From Haemophilus parahaemolyticus (GTDB lineage Bacteria; Pseudomonadota; Gammaproteobacteria; Enterobacterales; Pasteurellaceae), in assembly GCF_018373095.1 (NCBI RefSeq), contig NZ_JAHAHT010000089.1:1-7278 (forward strand): 7,278 nucleotides of DNA. Direction: 5' to 3'. Positions 1-5,509 of the stretch are shown in pieces (the first letter of the stretch is position 1; each line of letters starts with the position of its first letter). The notes below the pieces were generated by a model. It had not been told where the DNA came from and did no database searches. It saw only the letters and a program-made list of their open reading frames with translations. Position numbers and translations under genes: made by a program.

Positions 1-41
1 AGTGTGGGGTTTCCCCATGTGAGAGTAGGGCATCGCCAGAT
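1..41 (+). rRNA. rrf: 3' end of 5S ribosomal RNA (partial)
   Basis: The first ~41 bases match the 3' third of a gammaproteobacterial 5S rRNA as I remember the E. coli gene. They comprise AGTGTGGGG, a T/C-rich turn, CCCCATG, GAGAGTAGGG and a closing GCCAG. The GTGGGG/CCCCAT helix is intact. The 5' two thirds lie outside the window. The exact 3' end is uncertain by a few bases. It implies that a complete rRNA operon, read on the plus strand, lies directly upstream of tpiA. Confidence 0.9.
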
Positions 42-62
42 TGAATTACAGCGAAAGCGAAT

Positions 63-97
63 AACCCCGTATCGTAAGGTGCGGGGTTTTTGCTTTT
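63..97 (+). terminator. Intrinsic terminator of the rRNA operon
   Basis: AACCCCG (63-69) pairs with CGGGGTT (82-88) around a 12-base loop. The stem is followed by T-rich sequence (87-91 and 93-97). It sits about 20 bases after the 5S end, the expected place for an rRNA operon terminator, and would insulate tpiA from rRNA transcription. Confidence 0.85.
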
Positions 98-129
98 TAT
101 TACTTATAGCTTTTCTCTAGATAAATGGA

Positions 130-149
130 ATATTCTTATGCAAGAATAT
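130..149. promoter_or_regulatory. Perfect palindrome overlapping the -35 region of the tpiA promoter (possible operator)
   Basis: ATATTCTT (130-137) and AAGAATAT (142-149) are perfect inverted arms separated by ATGC. There is no T-run after it, so it is not a terminator. It lies directly upstream of the predicted extended -10 of tpiA, where a dimeric regulator could bind. I do not recognise it as the site of a known regulator; the operator role is inference. Confidence 0.45.
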
Positions 150-157
150 ACAAAATT

Positions 158-166
158 TGGTACACT
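158..166 (+). promoter_or_regulatory. tpiA promoter, extended -10 element
   Basis: TGGTACACT fits the extended -10 pattern (TG, one base, then TAnnnT). No good -35 hexamer stands 16-18 bases upstream, where the palindrome at 130-149 lies, which is compatible with extended -10 promoters. The predicted start near 173 gives a leader of about 30 bases before tpiA. Confidence 0.5.
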
Positions 167-204
167 TTCTATGTTTGTATTTCTAATTTAATAGGAGAAT
201 AAAA

Positions 205-975
205 ATGGCGCGTCGTCCACTTGTTATGGGTAACTGGAAATTAAACGGTAGCAAAGCATTCACAAAAGAATTAGTTGCGGGTTTAAAAGTAGAATTAGCA
301 GAGGTGAAAGGTTGTGATGTAGCAATCGCGCCGCCTGTAATGTATCTTTCAGAAGTTGAGGAGGCATTAGCAGGTCAAACGGTGATTGCATTAGGTGCAC
401 AAAATGTTGATGTAAACATACAAGGTGCATTCACTGGTGATATTTCAACTGAAATGTTAAAAGATTTCGGTGCAAAATATATCATTATCGGTCACTCAGA
501 GCGTCGAACTTACCACGCTGAAAGTGATGAGTTTATCGCGAAAAAATTTGGTGTATTAAAAGCAGCAGGTTTAGTGCCTGTGTTATGTATTGGTGAAACT
601 GAATTTGAAAATGAAGCAGGTCAAACTGAAGTAGTTTGTGCACGTCAAATTGATGCTGTAATCAATGTGTTAGGTGTAGAAGCATTTAATGGTGCTGTAA
701 TTGCTTACGAGCCAATTTGGGCAATCGGCACAGGTAAATCTGCAACTCCAGCACAAGCACAAGCAGTTCACGCATTTATTCGTAGTCATATTGCAGAGAA
801 ATCTCAAGCAGTTGCAGAACAAGTAATCATTCAATACGGTGGTTCTGTAAATGATGCGAACGCAGCTGAGTTATTCACTCAACCAGATATTGACGGTGCA
901 TTAGTTGGTGGTGCTTCATTAAAAGCACCTGCATTTGCGGTTATTGTAAAAGCAGCTGAAAAAGCGAAAGCGTAA
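205..975 (+). CDS. tpiA: Triosephosphate isomerase
   Basis: This is the cytosolic glycolytic enzyme that interconverts dihydroxyacetone phosphate and glyceraldehyde 3-phosphate. At 256 residues it has the usual length for a bacterial TIM barrel. All catalytic landmarks are visible: Asn10 and Lys12 in GNWKLNG, the electrophile His97 in GHSERR (96-101), and the base Glu169 in AYEPIWAIGTGK (167-178), which continues into the flexible phosphate-gripping loop 6. YGGS (211-214) and GALVGGAS (231-238) are the C-terminal phosphate-binding segments. The start is supported by AGGAG at 193-197, seven bases upstream of the ATG. The gene is monocistronic, lying between the rRNA terminator and an IS remnant. 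Its heavy use of A/T-ending codons resembles that of rplK and fits high expression. Confidence 0.98.
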   Translation: MARRPLVMGNWKLNGSKAFTKELVAGLKVELAEVKGCDVAIAPPVMYLSEVEEALAGQTVIALGAQNVDVNIQGAFTGDISTEMLKDFGAKYIIIGHSERRTYHAESDEFIAKKFGVLKAAGLVPVLCIGETEFENEAGQTEVVCARQIDAVINVLGVEAFNGAVIAYEPIWAIGTGKSATPAQAQAVHAFIRSHIAEKSQAVAEQVIIQYGGSVNDANAAELFTQPDIDGALVGGASLKAPAFAVIVKAAEKAKA

Positions 976-1027
976 TAGTTTATCTAACATAGTTAAATTT
1001 TTTTAATTAAACGCCTTATGTTAAATG

Positions 1028-1070
1028 ATCTGCACCCTAAAAGTTGGACTAACTAAGGTGCAGATTTTTT
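1028..1070 (+). terminator. Hairpin with T-run at the left end of the IS remnant; probable current tpiA terminator
   Basis: ATCTGCACC (1028-1036) pairs perfectly with GGTGCAGAT (1057-1065) across a 20-base loop. TTTTTT follows at 1065-1070. It has the form of an intrinsic terminator 50 bases past the tpiA stop codon. In an intact IS it would shield the transposase gene, whose ATG follows at 1071, from outside transcription. Confidence 0.6.
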
Positions 1071-1299
1071 ATGACCAAATACAATTTTCTTTTCAAGTAA
1101 CGAGTCATTGAATTTTATCTTCAAAATGGTAAAAAGCGTTCACTTACTCGTAAACACTTCCAACCTGCCAGTAGAACATTGCGACATTGGATTAACCAAT
1201 TTAATCATGGTGGAATAAATGGGTTAGCTGTCCTAGGTAAGAAATGAAATATGCCATCTAAGCCTAAAAGCGGATAATCTAGCCCTTAAACTAAATAAG
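1071..1299 (+). pseudogene. Remnant of IS3-family transposase orfA (helix-turn-helix protein)
   Basis: Reading from the ATG at 1071 gives MTKYNFLFK, a stop at 1098, then RVIEFYLQNGKKRS, LTRKHFQPASRTLRHWINQF and NHGGINGLAVLGKK, and a second stop at 1245. The pattern of RKHF, a short turn, then TLRHW is the helix-turn-helix seen at the N-terminus of IS150-type OrfA proteins. After another stop at 1275 the similarity seems to continue in the next frame (KADNLALKLNK, 1264-1299), so there is also a frameshift. It runs straight into the right inverted repeat. Two or more stops, a frameshift and loss of everything after the DNA-binding domain make it a dead fragment. Confidence 0.75.
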
Positions 1300-1359
1300 T
1301 CTAACTTTTTGGGTCAGATTACATAACATTAAGCGTTTTAATTTATTAAGACGTTACCA

Positions 1360-3645
1360 TTACTTCACCTCAGGAAACAACATCTTCATTACATTTTTGG
1401 TCAATCGTCTTGATTTGCCTTGGTATGGGAAGATATGCATCATCATCATTGGGTTGAAGTTTGCTTCAATCACGCCCCAGGAGCTAAGCGATGGCTCGGC
1501 AGGTTTCGTTAAATCAGGAATAATCAAATCCACCCCGCACACTTTCGCACCCATCGCGTGGGCGATGCCGACAGCAAGTTGTTTATAGCTGTCGTGCATT
1601 TGGTCGGTCATATCAATGGAGTCGCCACCCGTGCTGATGTTAGAATTGGCACGTAGTTGCACAATTTGACCGCTTGCAGGCACGCTATCTGGCGTTAAGC
1701 CTTGCTCTTTAAGCTGCAACAATTCAATTTCTCCCAAAGCAATTTTTTTCAGTGGCGAACGAGATCCATCGCCACGCAATGGGTCGGTATTTTTTTCAGT
1801 GACCAATTCACGCACAGTTTTTACCCCGTCGCCCACCACGTTGGCAGGCACACGGAGCAATACCGCCAAAGTTTCATCGCCTAGCACGAAGAAACGATAT
1901 TCTGTGCCAACCAAATAATCTTCCACCATCACCTCTTTGTCTTCGCGGAAAGCGATTTCAATCGCCTTAGTGAAGTCTTCACGGTTGCCTACGCCTTGTT
2001 GGAAAATCGTGATGCCTAAGCCGTAATTGGTCGATTTCGGCTTGATGACCACCGCTCTACCTTCAAAGAGCGGATAGTGTGCTACAGCTTGTTCCACATT
2101 GGTAAACTCAATGCTTTTCGGCACATTAAAACCTGCTTTCGCTAATACTTTTTTAGTCACTACTTTATTTTCCATAATCAGTGGTGAAATGTATTGGTCG
2201 TGGCTGGTCATATTACCGTTTTTGACATATTCGAGATGATCGCCAAATTTAAGGGCAAGAAACTGATCGTTTTCATCCAGAATTTCGGTGCTGATGCCTT
2301 GTTGAATCAAATCGAATAACAACGCTTGGGTAGAAAGCTCCATATTATCGAATGCTGAGAGAGCATAAAAACGCTCGAAAGCTTGGGCTTTGTATTGTTG
2401 TGCAAGTTTTGCACCCAATGCTTTGTAACTGCCTGCTTGCTCAATCGCCTTCAGCAATTTACCGTTTACTGTTTGGTTTGGGTCGGTAAGCTTTGCCAAT
2501 TTTTCTTCCGTAGCTTTTATCACACTTTCGTCCGCATTGATGGTTTTCAGCATCTCAATAATTTGGTGTAATACCGCCTCACCTTCTGTTTGGAACACCG
2601 TTGGCTTACGCGGATCTTCAAGGGCAACTTGATACAAACGTTGTTTGCCAAGTTCTACCTCTTTTTGACCACCTGTTTCATCTAGCCAGAGCATTCCGAG
2701 CAAGAAACTGTGAATAAATTTTGCATCGCTTAAACTAATTCCATACGGCTCAAACGGGTTTAAGTCAAATAGGCGGAATTCGGCATATTGCACGCCTTTT
2801 TCCAGTAATTCACGTGCCTTTTTCGCCCCACGTAAACGCACGTTGGAATAGAACTCTTTTTCTGCAATCAAACGACCTGCTTTCACTTGTTCTTCTAGCG
2901 TTTCCACATAGCTTTCAAGACTGTCGTGGTTCACTACCACATCAGGCGAATTGACATAACCGTAAGGGCTAGAGCGTAAACTCCGCACCAGTTGCCCTTC
3001 TGCAAGCGGTGAATTTTCAACACCATTTCGCGAAAAATAATTGGCTTCCACCATTGGCGTTGCCGCAAGCAGATAAACCAAAATCCATTGATAACGCAGG
3101 AAATTGTTCGCTAATTTCATATATAAGGCGTTTTGGAAATCTTTGAGTGCCGTATACTCATTTTGTAAGCTGAACACTGCTTTCACAAATTCAGGCGAAA
3201 GCTGGAAGTTGTAATGAATGCCGCTTACCATCTGCTTATATTTGCCATAATTTTGCGAGAGATGTTCACGATATTTTACGTCTTCTACATTATCAAGCTG
3301 GGCTTCTTGAATCGCACTTTCAGGTGGCAAGCCTGCTGGCATACTAAGCGGAAAAATGAATTCATTTTCAGGCAAAGAACGTAAAACAACTTCGTGAATC
3401 GCAGAAAGCCAACGTAGGCTATCTTCAAGCTTATTATTTGGTGGGGTTATCAGTTCTAGCTGACTTTCTGCAAAATCGGTTTGAATATAAGGGTGGTAGG
3501 CACGATTACCGAACACCGCAGGGTGTGGTGTAGTGACAATATTGCCGTTTTCATCAATACGTTGGCTCTCTTTTTCCAAGCCAAAATTGCCTTGCTGAAA
3601 CAGTAGTCCCAACTGATTTTGCTTAATCCATTGCTGTAATTTCAT
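1360..3645 (-). CDS. gshF: Bifunctional glutathione biosynthesis protein: glutamate-cysteine ligase / glutathione synthetase
   Basis: This enzyme makes glutathione from glutamate, cysteine and glycine in two ATP-dependent steps on one cytosolic polypeptide. From the chosen start it is 761 residues, a usual GshF length. The N-terminal ligase domain (about 1-450) shows FGLEKESQR (21-29), FPLSMP (98-103), GIHYNFQLSP (142-151) and FRLFDLNPFEPYG (290-302). The C-terminal ATP-grasp domain (about 485-755) shows VIKPKSTNYGLG (533-544), VEDYLVGTEYRFFV (574-587), RVPANVVGDG (598-607) and EANFNP (727-732). The start at 3645 is preferred over an in-frame ATG at 3684. AAAAGG stands seven bases upstream of it (complement of 3653-3658), while the upstream ATG lies inside the predicted -10 box. 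The gene converges on tpiA, with the IS remnant between them, and diverges from the MFS gene. No separate gshA or gshB is present. Confidence 0.96.
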   Translation of the reverse strand: MKLQQWIKQNQLGLLFQQGNFGLEKESQRIDENGNIVTTPHPAVFGNRAYHPYIQTDFAESQLELITPPNNKLEDSLRWLSAIHEVVLRSLPENEFIFPLSMPAGLPPESAIQEAQLDNVEDVKYREHLSQNYGKYKQMVSGIHYNFQLSPEFVKAVFSLQNEYTALKDFQNALYMKLANNFLRYQWILVYLLAATPMVEANYFSRNGVENSPLAEGQLVRSLRSSPYGYVNSPDVVVNHDSLESYVETLEEQVKAGRLIAEKEFYSNVRLRGAKKARELLEKGVQYAEFRLFDLNPFEPYGISLSDAKFIHSFLLGMLWLDETGGQKEVELGKQRLYQVALEDPRKPTVFQTEGEAVLHQIIEMLKTINADESVIKATEEKLAKLTDPNQTVNGKLLKAIEQAGSYKALGAKLAQQYKAQAFERFYALSAFDNMELSTQALLFDLIQQGISTEILDENDQFLALKFGDHLEYVKNGNMTSHDQYISPLIMENKVVTKKVLAKAGFNVPKSIEFTNVEQAVAHYPLFEGRAVVIKPKSTNYGLGITIFQQGVGNREDFTKAIEIAFREDKEVMVEDYLVGTEYRFFVLGDETLAVLLRVPANVVGDGVKTVRELVTEKNTDPLRGDGSRSPLKKIALGEIELLQLKEQGLTPDSVPASGQIVQLRANSNISTGGDSIDMTDQMHDSYKQLAVGIAHAMGAKVCGVDLIIPDLTKPAEPSLSSWGVIEANFNPMMMMHIFPYQGKSRRLTKNVMKMLFPEVK
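1668..1677 (-). other. DNA uptake signal-like sequence inside gshF (9 of 10)
   Basis: On the minus strand this reads GCAAGCGGTC followed by AAATT. It matches the ACAAGCGGTC core of Actinobacillus-type uptake signals at nine of ten bases and carries the expected A/T tract. It is coding sequence as well, so its role as an uptake signal is inferred from the match. Confidence 0.5.
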
Positions 3646-3679
3646 TGTGTGGCCTTTTAATAGGAAAATTATTGTCCAC

Positions 3680-3707
3680 ATCATAGCACAATTAAAGGTA
3701 GAGTAAA
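3680..3707 (-). promoter_or_regulatory. gshF promoter
   Basis: On the minus strand TTTACT (complement of 3702-3707) and TATGAT (complement of 3680-3685) are 16 bases apart. The -10 is preceded by TGC, giving a full extended -10 element. Predicted initiation near 3673 leaves a leader of about 28 bases before the ATG at 3645. Confidence 0.65.
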
Positions 3708-3781
3708 TTGCTCAGGTTTATAAGCAAATGGAACGGAATAGAATTTTGGGTTATATCAAGGTTTTGTATATTTTTACATAG

Positions 3782-3787
3782 TATAAT
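3782..3787 (+). promoter_or_regulatory. Possible -10 box of the MFS transporter gene
   Basis: A consensus TATAAT lies about 180 bases before the MFS start. No convincing -35 hexamer is found at 16-18 bases upstream (the region reads AGGTTTT). If used, the transcript would include the large hairpin at 3821-3865 in its leader. No better candidate was found between the hairpin and the ATG, so this is only a suggestion. Confidence 0.3.
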
Positions 3788-3820
3788 TTACAAACTAATT
3801 TCTTCGTTTTAACTTCTGCC

Positions 3821-3865
3821 AAATCTTCCCTACCCCTCTTTAGCAAGAAGGGGTAGGGGAGATTT
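3821..3865. repeat. Large near-perfect hairpin, probable dispersed intergenic repeat
   Basis: AAATCTTCCCTACCCCTCTT (3821-3840) faces AAGAAGGGGTAGGGGAGATTT (3845-3865). The arms are about 20 bp with one mismatch and one extra base, closed by a four-base loop (TAGC). Only three T residues follow, so it is a poor terminator. The next 65 bases look like part of the same unit and hold nested palindromes: CGTTTAAACG (3904-3913) and AAACGC-AA-GCGTTT (3909-3922). The C/G-runs stand out against the AT-rich surroundings. I infer a mobile or REP-like intergenic repeat; copy number cannot be seen in this window. Confidence 0.55.
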
Positions 3866-3968
3866 ACTCGCTGTGCTCACACTTTGTGCCGTTACTAAAG
3901 CAACGTTTAAACGCAAGCGTTTGTAGCAGTAGGGATTAGCGGAGCTCATAATAAATTAAGGATCGCAA

Positions 3969-5372
3969 ATGCCCCAATCTCAACCTCGTTCCCAAAACTA
4001 CAAAGGTCTCGCTTGGGTGGCTGCAATGGCTCTTTTTATGCAAAGCCTTGATGCCACTATTCTCAACACCGCCCTGCCTAGCATTGCATCAGATTTGCAT
4101 GAACCAGCATTTGAAATGCAGATGGCAATTATCGCCTATTCGCTTTCAGTCGCTCTTTTTATACCGCTTACCGCTTGGGTGGCGGCGAAATTTGGCACGC
4201 TGATTGTTTTCCGCAGTGCAGTGGCGACCTTTGTATTGGGCTCCATTGGCTGTGCAGTTGCTCCGAACCTTAACGCCCTTGTGCTTGCTCGCGTGGTACA
4301 AGGCATTGGCGGTGCTTTTATGATGCCCGTTGCTCGCCTTGCTATCATTCAAGTTGTCCCAAAACAACAGTTACTCAATGCGTGGAATTTAATGGCAACC
4401 GCGGGATTGGTTGGTCCGATTTTAGGCCCTATTCTTGGTGGCTGGCTGGTGATGAATGCCAGCTGGCACTGGATCTTTTTAATCAATATTCCTATTGGTT
4501 TACTGGGTATCATCGCTTCTGGGCAAGTTATGAGCAACACTAAAGGCGAAGCAAGCAAACTTGATTGGACAGGATTTTTGCTCTTTTCACTCAGTTTAGT
4601 CGGCTTAACGCTTGGGTTAGATTTATTGGGTGAAAGCGAACACAATAAAATGCTCACTTATAGCTCCCTTGCAATCGGAATCATTTTGTTGCTTGGCTAC
4701 GGCTTCTACGCTCACAACAACGAAAAAGCAATTTTGCCACTCTCGCTGTTTCGTACACGAACCTTCAATCTCGGCATTATTGCTAACACTTTTATCCGCC
4801 TTTCTAGCTCAGGCGTGCCATTTTTACTACCACTCATGTTCCAACTTTCATTTGGTTATAGTGCAGAAATGTCGGGTTGGTTACTTGCACCGATTGCATT
4901 GATGTCCGTAATTTTTAAAACTCTGATTGGACGAATTTTGAACCGATTAGGCTATAAAACCACGCTTTTACTCTCGTCTATTTTAATGGCAGGTTCAGTG
5001 ATTTCAATGGCGTGGATTGAACAACAAACCTCATTGGTTTGGGTGGTGCTCAACTTGATGTGGTATGGGGCTTGTATGTCGATGATTTTCACTGCCGTTA
5101 ACACCCTTGCTGTGGGTGATCTCTCGCCAGAACAAGCAGGTGCAGGTTCAACCATGTTAAGCATCGTGCAACAACTTGGGATTGGCTTCGGCATTGCCGT
5201 TTCCTCTATTATTCTGACGATGTACCGCCAATACTTCGGCAACGAAGGAGAAGGCCTGCAACAAGCCTTTAGTTCCACCTTTTTAACCTCAACTATTTTT
5301 GCCATTTTGCTAGTGTGGACAGTCTTAAAATTACACAACACCGATGGCGATCATTTGCGTAAAAAAGTCTAG
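3969..5372 (+). CDS. MFS transporter, DHA2 (EmrB/QacA) type, MdtD-like
   Basis: This is an inner-membrane proton-coupled exporter of 467 residues, close in length and sequence pattern to the E. coli MdtD protein. Many hydrophobic segments are visible, consistent with the 12-14 helices of the DHA2 group. DATILNTALPSIASDL (28-43) is the helix-1 motif of 14-helix exporters. LARVVQGIGGAFMMPVARL (106-124) carries the helix-4 motif B arginine. GLVGPILGPILGGW (146-159) is the antiporter motif C in helix 5. Motif A in the loop after helix 2 is degenerate: TAWVAAKFG (68-76) has Ala where Asp is usual. AAGGA at 3958-3962, six bases upstream, supports the start. No membrane-fusion partner or regulator gene is adjacent, so it probably works alone. 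The substrate is unknown: drugs, or a metal chelate as proposed for MdtD relatives. Confidence 0.88.
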   Translation: MPQSQPRSQNYKGLAWVAAMALFMQSLDATILNTALPSIASDLHEPAFEMQMAIIAYSLSVALFIPLTAWVAAKFGTLIVFRSAVATFVLGSIGCAVAPNLNALVLARVVQGIGGAFMMPVARLAIIQVVPKQQLLNAWNLMATAGLVGPILGPILGGWLVMNASWHWIFLINIPIGLLGIIASGQVMSNTKGEASKLDWTGFLLFSLSLVGLTLGLDLLGESEHNKMLTYSSLAIGIILLLGYGFYAHNNEKAILPLSLFRTRTFNLGIIANTFIRLSSSGVPFLLPLMFQLSFGYSAEMSGWLLAPIALMSVIFKTLIGRILNRLGYKTTLLLSSILMAGSVISMAWIEQQTSLVWVVLNLMWYGACMSMIFTAVNTLAVGDLSPEQAGAGSTMLSIVQQLGIGFGIAVSSIILTMYRQYFGNEGEGLQQAFSSTFLTSTIFAILLVWTVLKLHNTDGDHLRKKV

Positions 5373-5378
5373 AAAAAA

Positions 5379-5388
5379 GACCGCTTGT
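5379..5388 (-). other. DNA uptake signal sequence, perfect Actinobacillus-type core
   Basis: The minus strand reads ACAAGCGGTC followed by TTTTTTC, an exact ten-base core with a T tract. It lies seven bases after the MFS stop codon. Such signals mark DNA for uptake by naturally competent Pasteurellaceae. The variant is that of the Actinobacillus/Mannheimia branch rather than the Haemophilus AAGTGCGGT form. It has no inverted partner here, so it does not double as a terminator. Confidence 0.8.
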
Positions 5389-5393
5389 TAGTG

Positions 5394-5422
5394 TTGAAAA
5401 ATTAGCCATTTAATACTAGAAT
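5394..5422 (+). promoter_or_regulatory. Promoter of the outer-membrane protein gene
   Basis: TTGAAA (5394-5399) and TAGAAT (5417-5422) are exactly 17 bases apart. Each matches the sigma-70 consensus at five of six bases. Predicted initiation near 5429 gives a leader of about 80 bases. The hexamers and spacing are identical to those of the rplK promoter at 6818-6846, which suggests strong expression. Confidence 0.65.
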
Positions 5423-5452
5423 GCTAGAAGAGAGTATCTAATATCATGGATG

Positions 5453-5465
5453 TGCTAAATTAGCA
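5453..5465. promoter_or_regulatory. 13-base palindrome in the leader of the outer-membrane protein gene
   Basis: TGCTAA-A-TTAGCA is a perfect odd palindrome about 25 bases after the predicted transcription start and 45 bases before the ATG. It could be an operator or a small RNA hairpin. No regulator is recognised. Confidence 0.3.
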
Positions 5466-5509
5466 AGAAGCAGATTTTTGTGTATTTACTATAAACGTGA
5501 GGTCTTAAA

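Larger units (their letters stand above)
1026..1323 (+). mobile_element. Degenerate IS3-family (IS150-like) element, internally deleted
   Basis: The left end (1026-1050, TG followed by ATCTGCACCC, AAAAGTT and GGACT) is mirrored by the right end (1297-1323). The reverse complement of the right end reads ATCTG-ACCC-A-AAAAGTT-AGACTT after its own TG. The two differ by one indel and a few substitutions. This end sequence is of the type I know from IS150-group elements. Only about 300 bp remain, against about 1.2-1.5 kb for an intact member: the start of orfA is present and orfB with the DDE catalytic domain is gone. No clean target duplication is visible. It cannot move on its own. The tip is uncertain by two bases because the right end carries an extra TA after the terminal TG. 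Confidence 0.8.
1005..1343. repeat. Imperfect inverted repeat outside the IS remnant: probable old hairpin terminator split by insertion
   Basis: Bases 1005-1023 (AATTAAACGCCTTATGTTA) and the reverse complement of 1324-1343 (AATTAAAACGCTTAATGTTA) agree at about 18 of 21 aligned positions. They lie immediately outside the two IS ends. With the insertion removed they would form an AT-flanked stem of about 20 bp with a tiny loop, ending in T-rich sequence (TTTTAATTTATT) on the plus strand. That is the form of a terminator between the convergent genes tpiA and gshF. The arms are seen directly; the ancestral role is inferred. Confidence 0.5.

Noticed and set aside
986..1003. TAAC-ATA-GTTA followed by AAATTTTTTT as a tpiA terminator
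   Set aside because: The stem is only four A/T-rich pairs, too weak to stop transcription by itself.
1397..2571. Plus-strand open frames of 60-63 codons inside gshF
   Set aside because: They are antisense shadows of the glutathione enzyme, with no initiation signals and no recognisable domain.
3821..3865. The large intergenic hairpin as a CRISPR repeat or rho-independent terminator
   Set aside because: There is a single copy with no spacers, and only three T residues follow it. It is also upstream of both divergent genes, where no terminator is needed.
4170..4177. ACCGCTTG inside the MFS gene as an uptake signal
   Set aside because: The eight-base core match is not accompanied by the flanking base or an A/T tract; it is likely chance in coding sequence.
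4136..4657. Several minus-strand open frames of 70-102 codons inside the MFS gene
   Set aside because: They lie wholly within a well-supported coding region, have biased, low-information compositions and no ribosome binding sites that I could see; they are shadows of the plus-strand gene.
4952..5341. 129-codon minus-strand open frame opposite the end of the MFS gene
   Set aside because: It is complementary to conserved transporter sequence. Its translation, with many Ile, Cys and Pro, has no recognisable domain, and no upstream signals were seen.
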